Part shown: piece by piece, positions 50,615 to 62,300 of the stretch
Position numbering within the stretch: position 1 is the stretch's first letter
How the letters are laid out: every line of letters begins with the position of its first letter
Source: Apostichopus japonicus
Taxonomy: Eukaryota > Echinodermata > Holothuroidea > Aspidochirotida > Stichopodidae
Assembly (NCBI RefSeq): GCF_037975245.1
Contig: NC_092564.1
Location: 7,973,984-8,037,983, forward strand
Length of the DNA stretch: 64,000 nucleotides
Direction: 5' to 3'
Made by a program: the position numbers and the translations under genes
The notes under the pieces: model-generated
What the model was told of the DNA's origin: nothing
What the model saw: the letters and a program-made list of their open reading frames with translations, nothing else
The model's database searches: none

Positions 50615-51214
50615 AGGCCAACTTACTTTTACACACATTTTGTACAAAGTAACAATATGTAAATATCCCATGAGCAATTCCCTTATGCAAATCTGTATGC
50701 ATTTGTGTAGCTGGCAATGCATACATCTATCCCACTTGGCCATTCTGACGTTATCAGTATTACCAGGACCATGGACCAAGTAGATGAGAATGTGGTTTTG
50801 TTAAAAAGAGAGAAGCTCTATATATCTCAGTATGTAACAATCCTATCCCGTAATTATTTTTGGGTGTAGTTGTCATGGTGTCATTACTGAATGAGATTGT
50901 GCACTAAATTATGTGAAATTATAAGCAATAACACCAAAATTTAGAATTAATGTGTATAGAAATAATTTTATTTATCGTTCTGCTATTTATTTACAAAATG
51001 GTAAATCTGGATAATTTATTGTAGACGGCTGCACTTTTGTACACTAACATTTTAAAACAATATTTTCTTATTACATACTCAATTTTGATGTCCTGTTTAT
51101 AAATATTTATATTTATACTGGAAATAAATGGAAAAAAATTTAAAAAAAGAAAATGAAATTTATCTGATTCTTTGTGACTCTTTGTAATGATCTGTTCAAT
51201 TTTTCTCTTTGCAG

Positions 51215-51337
51215 CTCACCATCAGGGCCAAACTCAAACAGGGAAGAACACACAAAAGCGTATAACTGGATCTGCAGCCACCTTGAAGAGAGCCCAGACA
51301 CATCTATGCCCAAGCAGGACGTGTATGAAGAATACAA
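51215..51337 (+). CDS. RFX7: RFX5/RFX7-family transcription factor, coding exon 4 (start of winged helix)
   Basis: The 123-nt exon follows TTTTTCTCTTTGCAG and ends before GTAAGT. Its first base completes the Ser codon from exon 3, 40 codons follow, and it ends in phase 2. It encodes SPSGPNSNREEHTKAYNWIC, then SHLEESPDTSMPKQDVYEEY. The W-I-x-x-x-LEE and PKQ-VY-EY pattern is the first part (helix 1 to helix 2) of the RFX winged-helix domain. SxPKQxVYxEYK is closer to vertebrate RFX7 than to RFX5, judging from memory. The DNA-contacting recognition helix and wing (the RRLG-RG-SKY region) must lie on exons beyond the window. The product would be a nuclear X-box-binding transcription factor. Confidence 0.95.
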
Positions 51338-51879
51338 GTAAGTGAAACTGTGAACAGCACAACACATTACTGCACCCTCAGTGTCCTACTTTTGATAATA
51401 GTCTCTTTTTCTCTCTCACTTGAAAAGGATAGACAAGAGATAAATTTTTTTTCTTTTGACTTTCAAAAAGAGAAACAACTAAGCATAGTTGTTAAAATTG
51501 GCATTCATTTTCTTTGTACCATTTTTGAGACACCCAAAGGTGTGATGTCAGAAATGCAAATTTGATCATTTTCCTTATCTTTAGCTCACACACATTACTG
51601 TTTGTGAAGTTATAGAGTTCCAGATGTTGTCAAACTTTTCAAATTTGTCAGCGACTTTGTTTCTTACCCTTTCCATTTGAAATTTTGTTAGCTTCCTTTG
51701 TGGGATTTAACTGTTCCTTTTTGGCTCTGGAGAGATCAATGAAGTGATGAAACAATATAATATTTGGTGATTTTTTGTAGTTCCGTGAACAACTTGTTTG
51801 TACAGTAACTTAAATTGACTAAAGCAAGTCTGATTTCACACGGCCAAGTCAAGTGGCCTGACTGGTCTGTTTACAGATC

Positions 51880-51887
51880 GTTATCGG
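51880..51887. repeat. Left 8-bp TSD of hAT element
   Basis: GTTATCGG directly precedes the TAGTGTTGCGCC terminus and recurs exactly at 56865-56872. Confidence 0.85.
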
Positions 51888-53282
51888 TAGTGTTGCGCCG
51901 ATAATCGTTTTCAATATCGGTATCGGCCGATATTTGCAATATCGGCAGCATATCGGTATCGGTAAAATTTTGCCTAATTGCCGATAACAGCAAGCCGATA
52001 TTGAACTTTTTTTTTCACAGCAGAGCTACTTATTTATACATGCAATGATTTGTTAATCTGCCCAAGACGATCCATTTCTTTAGCGTCAGTTAAACTCTTA
52101 TTCATTTTCGATTAATATCCATGGAAACCTGACCCTCCGTAACCTCTAAAACACGTCTACGGCGCGCGAATATAACCAATGACCTTCGTGAACCTTGGCC
52201 TACACATAGCATTAGTGCAGCATGTATACACTGTACTGTACTAACCATTCATTTTCTCAAAGGCCTCCGTGAAAACCTTGAACATGATGCATAACTGCAC
52301 TTTTAATTTTCCGCGAACACACTGCCGATTTCCCGCCGGTGTTCGCCCAGCGAACACGCCGAGCACGTGAGCATAAAGGCGTAGTGTCCAGGGGCCCGCC
52401 TTAGGGCCTTGGTGGGGTCATGGGGTAGAACCCCTTGTGGGGATCCTGGGGGATAAAGCCCCGAAAAATTGGCTTTTTTTTGCGTGTCTGGCGATAAAAA
52501 AAAAAATCGCAGTTGAGTATGCAAAATAATTTTCTTATTTAAATTGTCACGAAACAGATGAAAATTTTAAAATGACAAGTTAGAGTAGCTTTATTATGTT
52601 ATAAAATGAAAAGAGATTTAATCTGTCTTTCAATCTTTAAAAAGTGCAACTTACAAAACTTCCGATATTATGAAACAAACAACGTTCAGCAAAGCCCTGT
52701 CTCTAGACTGCCTAACAATGAATAGCGTGCACAATGCGTACATTTTTACAACTGCGGTGTTTAACCCTATACCCAACTACCGCCGTACATGTGCTGCGAA
52801 TTTTCCCAGGTACCTTCCCAAACACACTGTAAGCTCATCCCCTGTGTAACACCTGTTTGTTAACATTTTTTGGCAAGTTGCCAGGGAACTTTTCAGTTAC
52901 GTGAGATCCGTAACCGCCGAGGTGGTTAGGCTATTTGCTATACAATTAACTATGGTAGGATACTATTTTTTCCGTATTTTTGGAAATTCTAGAAAATACT
53001 TTCTTTTTTCCCCCGCTTAAAAACAGATGTGGTCTTACGGTATATTCATAAATGGATGCACTAGAGCCTTGTTTACATGACATTAGTTGCATTTAGTACG
53101 ATATGCCAGTTTTGCGTGAATTTTTCGAAAGTGTTTTGTTCGATCTTTCGTAATATTTGAAAGGTGTACCACCTTACTTTCCGTACACAATTGGTCATTT
53201 CTCTACTGATTTTCAGTTTTTTTCTTCTCTATACGGTCAAGTGAATAAGTTGTACATTGAGTATAAACTCAATAAATTATCA

Positions 53283-56200
53283 TTTTTGGTTCCTTGCTTT
53301 TTGCAAAGCAAGGAACCTATGCGTTCAACTTGGCGTGTGTGTGTGTGTGTGTGTGTATGTGTGTATGTGTGTGTGTGTGTATGTGACGCTTGGCTTGTGT
53401 ACACGATATCTCAATAAGGAAATGATGTATCATGATGAAACTTGTTGGGTGGATAGCCCATAGTAAGAGGAAGATCCCTATTGTTTTTGGTGCCCGCAAA
53501 GGTCACCAAAGGTCAGTTAGATGCCAAAAACCAATATATTAAAAACAGCAATAACTCCCATTGACAGGGTCTGACATGGTTGATATTTTGGGAGTAGTTG
53601 TGAATGGGGTAAGGCATCGTTTCCAAACATAACGGTAATGTGATCGAAGGTCAACAAAGGTCAATTAATGATAAAAAACTAGTATTTTTGCGATAACTTG
53701 AGAACGAAATGTCCGTTAGGGTTGGGAGTTGCTTCAATGTAATCCAATTGTCGACCTGCACCTGGGTGACCCTTGACCTCAATTTGACCTTTGGTGACCT
53801 TTACGTGTTTTGGGGGATTTTTACAGTTTTGATGCTATTTTCAGATGTCAAAGGTACCTTCTGAACATAAATGTCAATAGGTTGACCCCGTGTGACCTTT
53901 ATGTGCGAAGTTATATGGGGTCAAAGTTTTTCGGTCGGAGTTAGGATGGTTGTACAGACTTGTCGTTTTATTTTTTGGAATCAGAAGTTTAAACTACATC
54001 TGAAACCAAGGTCAAAAGGTCAAAGGTCACATTAGAAAAAATGTGCTTATTTTGGGAGAAAACGAGCAAAAAAGAAAATGTTTGGTTTTGATGCTAGATT
54101 TGGATAAGTTGACCCAAGGTGACCTTTGTATGTTAAGTTATATGAGGTCAAAGTTAATTTTCAGACATTTAGTGTAATAACTCCCAGTGCCAAGGTATTA
54201 CACGGTTGATATTTTGGGACAAGTTGCAAATGGTATAGGGGAATATTTTCAAACATAACGGTCATGTGATCCGAGGTCACTAAAGGTCAATTAATGATAA
54301 AAAACTAGTATTTTTGCGATAACTTGAGAACAAATTGTCCGTTAGGGTTGGGAGTTGCTTCAATGTAATCCATTTGTCGACCCGCATCTGGGTGACCCTT
54401 GACCTCAATTTGACCTCTGGTGACCTCTGGTGACCTTTTTGTGTTTTGTGGATTTTTACAGTTTCGATGCTATTTTCAGATGTTAAAGGTACCTTCTGAT
54501 CATAAATGTCAATGGGTTGACCCCTGTGTGACCTTTGTGTGCGAAGTTATACGAGGTCAAAGTTAATTTTCAGACATTTAATGCAATAACTCCCAGTTCC
54601 AAGGTGTGACACGGTTGATATTTTTGGAGTAGTTGCAAATGGTATAGGGTAATATTTTCAAACTTAACGGTCATGTGATCCAAGGTCACCAAAGGTCAAT
54701 TAATGATAAAAAACTAGTATTTTTGCGATAACTTGAGAACGAATTGTCAGTTAGGGTTGGGAGTTGCTTCTACGTAATCCAATTGTCCACCCACATCTGG
54801 GTGACCCTTGACCTCAATTTGACCTCTGGTGACCTTTTTGTGTTTTGTGGATTTTTACAGTTTCGATGCTATTTTCAGATGTTAAAAGTACCTTCTGATC
54901 ATAAATGTCAATGGGTTGACCCCCGTGTGACCTTTGTGTGCGAAGTTATACGAGGTCAAAGTTAATTTTCAGACATTTAATGCAATAACTCCCAGTTCCA
55001 AGGTGTGACACGGTTGATATTTTTGGAGTAGTTGCAAATGGTATAGGGTAATATTTTCAAACTTAACGGTCATGTGATCCAAGGTCACCAAAGGTCAATT
55101 AATGATAAAAAACTAGTATTTTTGCGATAACTTGAGAACGAATTGTCAGTTAGGGTTGGGAGTTGCTTCTACGTAATCCAATTGTCCACCCACATCTGGG
55201 TGACCCTTGACCTCAATTTGACCTCTGGTGACCTTTTTGTGTTTTGTGGATTTTTACAGTTTTGATGCTATTTTCAGATGTTAAAGGTACCTTCTGATCA
55301 TAAATGTCAATGGGTTGACCCCCGTGTGACCTTTGTGTGCGAAGTTATACAAGGTCAAAGTTAATTTTCAGACATTTAATGCAATGACTCCCAGTTCCAA
55401 GGTGTGACACGGTTGATACTTTTGGAGTAGTTGCAAATGGTATAGGGTAATATTTTCAAACTTAACGGTCATGTGATCCAAGGTCACCAAAGGTCAATTA
55501 ATGATAAAAAACTAGTATTTTTGCGATAACTTGAGAACGAATTGTCCGTTAGGGTTGGGAGTTGCTTCTACGTAATCCAATTGTCCACCCACATCTGGGT
55601 GACCCTTGACCTCAATTTGACCTCTGGTGAACTTTTCGTGTTTTGGGGATTTTTACAGTTTCGATGCTATTTTCAGATGTTAAAGGTACCTTCTGATCAT
55701 AAATGTCAATAGGTTGACCCCTGGATGAGCTTTCTGTGTGAAGTTATAGGAGGTCAAAGTTAATTTTCAGACATTTCATGCAATAACTCCCAGTGCCAAG
55801 GTGTGACAAGGTTGATTTTTTTGGACAAGTTGCGAATGGTATAGGGGAATATTTTCAAACTTAGCGGTCATGTGATCCAAGGTCACCAAAGGTCAGCTAA
55901 TGTTAAAAAACTAGTATTTTAGGGGGAGAAAATGGGCAAAGAAAACATGTTTGAATTTTTACAGTTTTGATGCTCCGTTTAGGTCTCACCAATCAAAAAT
56001 GTCAATTGGTTGACCTACGGGTAACCTTTGTGTGTGAAGTTATGTATACAAGTTCAAAGTTAATTTTCAGACATTTAATGCAATTAAATCCCAATGCCAA
56101 GGTGTGACACGGTTGATAATTTGGGACAAGTTGTGAATGGGGTGTTGGAACATTTTCAAACTTAAAGGTCATGTCATCTGTGGTCACCAATGTTATCATA

Positions 56201-56451
56201 TCTGTTGACCCGCTTGTAGGTGACCTTATACTTCTTACATTTTCGACGCCATATTTAGATCTCAAAAGTGCCTTTTGATCAAAAATCCGATCACATTTTG
56301 TGATCACAAAAGTGTTGGCTATAGTGTTGGTTACTTTATGCGTACATGTAGGACCACAATTACTTGGACTATTTGAGCCCAATCTTGCTTGATAATATGT
56401 GTATTGTCATATACCCCAAGCAAGGAACCACAGTGCCCTTGGGCTCTTGTT
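53283..56451. repeat. AGGTCA-rich dispersed repeat, copy B (3169 bp), inside the hAT element
   Basis: It has the same termini as copy A. The left hairpin is near perfect here (GGTTCCTTGCTTT and its complement around TTGC). AAGCAAGGAACC lies at 56418-56429, the end is GGGCTCTTGTT, and a GT microsatellite lies at about 53333-53390. The centre holds three nearly identical 399-bp units starting at 54561, 54960 and 55359. TGACCT/AGGTCA half-sites recur in fixed spacings within each unit. There is no coding capacity. Confidence 0.9.
54561..55757. repeat. Three 399-bp tandem units within copy B
   Basis: The landmark AGTTAATTTTCAGACATTTA begins at 54561, 54960, 55359 and again at 55758, exactly 399 bp apart each time. 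The preceding unit (54152) is 409 bp because of a duplicated TGACCTCTGG. The near identity of the units indicates recent local amplification. Confidence 0.9.
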
Positions 56452-56864
56452 ACATTGTGATCGACAGTTCGTAACCTAATTAAGATGCAATTTTGCAAGC
56501 ATACGTTAACACTATAGCTACTTGTAAGTCTTTACGATGTTAAGGCTCACATTTACTGCGTCCATTTTATTATCGCGTGCAGCGCTGCAGTGAAAAAGAT
56601 TCTGGTTGGATTTCAATTATAATTCTCTTTTTCAAAATCAGGAAAAAAGTCATTCTTTTCAACTTAGGACAAAAGGAAAACAAAACACCATATTTTGTTG
56701 TTTACTTGAAGATTTATTTGTGAATGTATGCATGACTAAAGTACGATTTTGCCTTCATTTTGTCTGTTAAAAAATATCGGTATCGTATCGGTATCGGACC
56801 GATATTGGGATGATAATATCGGATATCGGCCAAAACCGATATTGGTGATATCGGCGCAGCACTA

Positions 56865-56872
56865 GTTATCGG
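56865..56872. repeat. Right 8-bp TSD of hAT element
   Basis: GTTATCGG directly follows the GGCGCAGCACTA terminus and matches 51880-51887. Confidence 0.85.
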
Positions 56873-57094
56873 TAAATAGTTTGCAGAAATTGCGTCTTGT
56901 TTCTTTGACCAGCTGATCGGTATATTGACCACTGGCTATTAATCACAATCAAAACTGAGTCTAAAGATATGGTTTTTTGTTAGAACAGATAAATAAAACA
57001 TCGCAAGTAACAAGAAGTGGCTTTGTTGTGAAGAAAAAAATGTTGGTTTGCCCCTATCAGCAATGAGGCTAAATTTACTGATCATACGGATATG

Positions 57095-57155
57095 CCTCGG
57101 ATATTGCTAATATCGGCCGATACCAATATCACAAACGATTATTGGCACAATACTA
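57095..57155 (-). mobile_element. Diverged hAT terminal fragment
   Basis: On the minus strand this begins TAGTATTGTGCCAATAATCG and continues through GATATTGGTATCGGCCGATA. That is a diverged form of the hAT left end at 51888 (TAGTGTTGCGCCGATAATCG, then AATATCGGTATCGGCCGATA). No partner end or target duplication was found. Confidence 0.65.
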
Positions 57156-59340
57156 CATTTCACATCTTTCATCACATTTTTGTTGTTGTATATTTTAATA
57201 AGAGTTTGCTGTCTTCGTTTTAAAGTTTTAATAGTGGAAACATATCTAATGAGGTATTAAAATGAACAGTAATGAATATAGTTTGAATCCCTCTGCAAGC
57301 CAAGGTTTTTTCGATTTCCCATTGTACATCAGAACCATTTCAGTAATAGCCCAAAAGGCCCTCCACTGGTTTTTAGAATGACTTAAGGCACAAAGTCCAA
57401 GTTGATATGTCTTAGGCAGTTAAAAGCAACTGCCATCACTGATCAATCCATTTTGTATTTCTAGACGATTTATTATTTTTTGAGAAATAACCCTTTCAAA
57501 CAGGTGCTGTTAATCAATTGAAGTGACTGGACTATGTAGTCTAAATACACAGACCAAGATACAACACACAAAACTCAGTGGGAAACCCTAACCCTTAGAT
57601 GACCTCAAATGACATATTTTATGATGTATTACAACATTTCTAAGGACAGATGTTGTTGAATGTCATCCAAGGATGCTCTGTTGTTTATATTAAGTTTAGA
57701 ACAACATGTTTCGGATGAGTTATTAGAATCTATAAAACAACGGATTTAACATTAACTCTAACACCTGCAACGAGGAGCAGATGTCATCATCAATTAAGCC
57801 GTCAATTGAAAATGTTTTAATTTTCGTTGTATGGGAATTACCCTCAGTTTGGTTCATGACCTGTATAAACAACAGGAACAAGTAAACACAGCAAGTTTTC
57901 AAAAGTTTAACTGGTAACAATAGACGTAAAGCTCGAAGTAAAACTTCATTATGTAAATGAATAACATTGGATAATTGATCGAGAGCAATTCGCAATGCTG
58001 CACTTTAAGGTTCCGGAATATTTGTGTGTACGTCAACCACAGAAATTAATACATAGAAGCCATATCGCACTTGCTGACAAAAATAGGTTTTGCAGCTAAT
58101 GGTATGTCGCTCGCGCGATCTTGGTACGCCCAAAACAATGATTCTCGCAAAGGGTGCCTTCTTTATAGTAACAAGGTTTTCGACACAATCCTGATCTTAT
58201 TGTCAAAATAACTTTCATTTTCACATGTAGAAAGATTTGATCCACATCACAATTTGTGGAAAAAAAAATTACTAGTTGAAATGAATTATAACTCACAGGT
58301 ATTTAGCCTCTGCTTACACAATTGTTCTTACTTTCTGAAAAACAAAATCTTAGCATGTTCTCAAATGTTGTACAATCTTACATTAGGCCCTTAACTAGTT
58401 ACATAGGGCACAAAGCCCCGCCATCTACATCGTTCATCATGCAAATTTGATTAGACCAAAATGTTGGGGGAGACAGCTTAACAGAATGTTGGGTGGACGG
58501 CTTTACACAAATGTTTGAACCCCAGGGGAGGAGGTACTCCGAGTTGGAGGGGCACCAACAATTTATGGAGGGGCACCAATAATTAAAAGAGAGGCACAAT
58601 ACTCCCCTGCTGTTACTTGTGAAGTTTTTGTTCACATGATGGTGGGACAAATTATGGGGGTGGGGGTGTGAGAAAGCTAGTCTGAAAGTGGAAGGGGAAT
58701 GCCCCCTGGGCCTAGCCTGGCTACCAGACTGCTGTGGAAGGGTTTCATTTAAATGGAGCCATATAGCCACCTTAGACAAATGCTCAGTGAATGTTAAAGA
58801 CCAATGTAGACTGCAAAGTCATGTTCGGGTAGTAAAACATTTTTGTGAGGGTTTTTATGGCAATTTAAGTCTACAAAAGCTGAAGCTCATTAAAAGATTA
58901 AAAGATGAAACAACCAAGATGCCATCATGTATAAGTCGATGATGCAGGTGCTCGCAAAAAACAATTAATCTTCCAAAGGACTCTCTCGTGTTGCATCTTA
59001 GGCTTCTTCATTAGCAATTTCTTAATTAGCAGTTAGTCCTACATAGGCCTACTTGACAAAAATCATGAGCAGACTGTCACCTCAATCAAAGTTTGTTATC
59101 ACCATTAGGAGTTGAATTCTACTTTCCTATCCTAGCAATTGGATATTGCCTAAGCCTAGTTACTAATGTAGCCTAATACAATGCTAACTTTATAGTTATA
59201 ATAGTAGTAGTCAGTACCAGTTAACTTGTAGCTAGGCTGGGCAAACCATATATATATATATATGCTATCGTCAATCTGTGTCACTGCCAGTGAAATGCCA
59301 AAGGACAGACGCAGTCTTACGGTAATCTAATACTGATCAA
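57156..59340. other. Intronic DNA without recognised genes
   Basis: AT-rich sequence with only short open frames that show no protein-like pattern. A short GGGGCACCAA-type tandem lies near 58546-58600 and an (AT)n tract at about 59249-59264. I see no RNA gene. Confidence 0.5.
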
Positions 59341-59350
59341 TGAAAACTTT

Positions 59351-62300
59351 GGATTTACTTCGCTCCTCGCTTACCTGTCTCCTCACAACCTTAGCACCTC
59401 ATTCTACCGTGCCTATAAAGTCCTGGTAAATAAATAACACTGTGCGCCCTCTATGACCGGACCCCCCTTCCGGTCCCTCCTCCTTTTTGGTTCCTTGCTT
59501 TAGCAAAAGGAACCTATGCAGTCAGGTTGGCGTGTGTGTGTATGTATGTATGTATGTATGTATGTGTGTATGTGTGTGTGTGTGTCTGTGACACTTGCTT
59601 GGGTACGCTCTATCTCAATAAGGGAATGTTGGATTGAGGCCAAACTTGGACTATAGATCAGCCATATGGAGAAGGTGTGCCCTATTGTTTCTGGTGCCCA
59701 CAAAGGTCACCAAAGGTCAGTTATGGTCCAAAAACCGAAAATATTAAAACTGCAATAACTCCCAGTGCCAATGTGTGACAAGATTGATATTTTGGGACAA
59801 GTTGTGAACTGGTTAGGGGAGCATTTTCAAACTTAACGGTCATGTGATCCGAGGTCACCAAAGGTCAATTAATGATAAAAAACTAGTATTTTTGCGATAA
59901 CTTGAGAACGAAATGTCCGTTAGGGTTGGGAGTTGCTTCAATGTTATTCAATTGTCGACCCGCATCTGGGTGACCCTTGACCTCAATTTGACCTCTGGTG
60001 ACCTTTACGTGTTTTTGGGGATTTTTACAGTTTTGATGCTATTTTCAGATGTCAAAGGTACCTTCTGATCATAAATGTCAATAGGTTGACCCCGTGTGAC
60101 CTTTATGTGCGAAGTTATATGGGGTCAAAGTTTTTCGGTCAGAGTTAGGATGGTTGTACAGACTTGTCGTTTTGTTTTTTGGAATCAGGAGATTAAACTA
60201 CATCTGAAACCAAGGTCAAAAGGTCAAAGGTCACATTATAAAAAATGTGCTTATTTTGGGAGGAAACGAGCAAAAAAGGAAATGTTTGGTTTTGATGCTA
60301 GATTTGGATATCAAAGGTACCTTCCGATCAAAAATGTCAATTGGTTGACACCCGTGTGACCTTCGTGTGCGAAGTTATACGAGGTCAAAGTTCATTTTCA
60401 GACATTTAATGCAACAACTCCCAGTTCCAAGGTGTGACATGGTTGATATTTTTGGACAAGTTGCAAATGGTATAGGGAAATGTTTTCAAACTTAACGGTC
60501 ATGTGATCCGAGGTCACCAAAGGTCAATTAATGTTAAAAAACTAGTATTTTTGGGGCAGAAAATGGGCAAAGAAAAAATGTTTGAATTTGTATAGTTTGA
60601 TGCTCTAATTTAGGTCTCATCAATCAAAAATGTCAATAAGTTGACCCAAGGTGACCTTTGTATGTAAAGTTATATGAGGTCAAAGTTAATTTTCAGACAT
60701 TTAGTGTAATAACTCCCAGTGCCAAGGTGTTACACAGTTGATATTTTGAGACAAGTTGCAAATGGTATAGGGGAATATTTTCAAACTTAAGGGTCATGTG
60801 ATCCGAGGTCACCAAAGGTCAATTAATGATAAAAAACTAGTATTTTTGCGATAACTTGAGAACAAATTGTCCGTTAGGGTTGGGAGTTGCTTCAATGTAA
60901 TCCAATTGTCGACCCGCATCTGGGTGACCCTTGACCTCAATTTGACCTCTGGTGACCTTTTCGTGTTTTGTGGATTTTTACAGTTTTGATGCTATTTTCA
61001 GATGTTAAAGGTACCTTCTGATCATAAATGTCAATAGGTTGACCCCCATGTGACCTTCGTGTGCGAAGTTATATGAGGTCAAAGTTAATTTTCAGACATT
61101 TAATGCAATAACTCCCAGTTCCAAGTTGTGACAAGGTTGATATTTTTGGAGTAGTTGCAAATGGTATAGGGGAATATTTTCAAACTTAAGGGTCATGTGA
61201 TCCGAGGTTACCAAAGGTCAATTAATGTTAAAAAACTAGTATTTTTGGGGCAGAAAATGGGCAAAGAAAAAATGTTTGAATTTGTATAGTTTGATGCTCT
61301 AATTTAGGTCTCATCAATCATAAATGTTAATGGGTTGACCCCCGTCTGACCTTCGTGTGTAAAGTTATATGAGGTCAAAGTTAATTTTCAGACATTTAGT
61401 GTAATAACTCCCAGTGCCAAGGTGTTACACAGTTGATATTTTGAGACAAGTTGCAAATGGTATAGGGGAATATTTTCAAACTTAAGGGTCATGTGATCCG
61501 AGGTTACCAAAGGTCAATTAATGATAAAAAACTAGTATTTTTGCGATAACTTGAGAACAAATTGTCCGTTAGGGTTGGGAGTTGCTTCAAGGTAATCCAA
61601 TTGTCGACCCGCATCTGGGTGACCCTTGACCTCAATTTGACCTCTGGTGATCTTTTCGTGTTTTGTGGATTTTTACAGTTTCGATGCTATTTTCAGATGT
61701 TAAAGGTACCTTCTGATCATAAATGTCAATGGGTTGACCCCCATGTGACCTTCGTGTGCGAAGTTATATGAGGTCAAAGTTAATTTTCACACATTTAATG
61801 CAATAACTCCCAGTGCCAAGGTGTGACAAGGTTTATTTTTTTGGACAAGTTGCAAATGGTATAGGGGAATATTTTCAAACTTAACGGTCATGTGGTCCAA
61901 CGTCACCAAAGGTCAGCTAATGTTAAAAAAGTAGTATTTTGGGGGGAGAAAATGGGCAAGAAAAAATGTTTGAATTTTTACAGTCATGCTCTATTTAGGT
62001 CTCACCTTTCAAAAATGTCAATTGGTTGACCTTCGGGTGACCTTTGTGTGTGAAGTTATGTATACAAGTTCAAAGTTAATTTTTTTTAATTTAATGCAAT
62101 TAAATCTCAATGCCAAGGTGTGACATGGTTGATATTTTGGGACAAGTTGTGAACGGGGTGGTGGAACATTTTGAAACTTAAAGGTCATGTCATCTGAGGT
62201 CACCAATGTTATCATATCTGTTGACACGCTTGTAGGTCTCTTATATTTCTTACATTTTCGACGCCATATTTAGATCTCAAAAGTGCCTTTTGATCCAAAA

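Larger units (their letters stand above)
34306..51214 (+). other. Intron 3 of the RFX-family gene
   Basis: This 16.9 kb intron starts at GTCAGT and ends TTCTCTTTGCAG. Only 87 bases after the donor it carries copy A of the AGGTCA-rich repeat (34393-36667). It also holds the 47-bp minisatellite (42735-44155), a DIRS-like terminal repeat fragment (44171-44285), a G run (about 41198-41216), a three-copy CCATGAAGTGGGGG tandem (about 48277-48324) and A/T-rich tracts near 50515-50578. No other exon is convincing. Confidence 0.75.
51888..56864. mobile_element. hAT-type transposon, split by a nested repeat
   Basis: The left end TAGTGTTGCGCCGATA and right end (reverse complement TAGTGCTGCGCCGATA) are inverted repeats differing at one base, and an exact 8-bp GTTATCGG duplication flanks them. 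Both subterminal regions are full of ATCGGTATCGG/CCGATAT words, common in hAT ends. Removing the nested 3169-bp repeat (53283-56451) leaves about 1.8 kb, in which I find no transposase frame (no recognisable BED finger or hATC dimerisation domain). It is therefore a non-autonomous or decayed copy. The nested repeat must have inserted after the hAT element. Confidence 0.9.

Noticed and set aside
52303-52524. 73-residue minus-strand frame inside the hAT element, considered as transposase remnant
   Set aside because: It has no BED finger, DDE or hATC pattern; it is a GC-rich non-coding patch.
56002-56382. 126-residue minus-strand frame in repeat copy B, also partly seen in copies A and C
   Set aside because: The frame is broken in copies A and C and shows no domain; it reflects repeat sequence similarity and not selection for protein.
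57156-59340. Search for the next RFX exon (K-Y-C...L segment)
   Set aside because: No segment with acceptor, correct phase and winged-helix continuation was found here.
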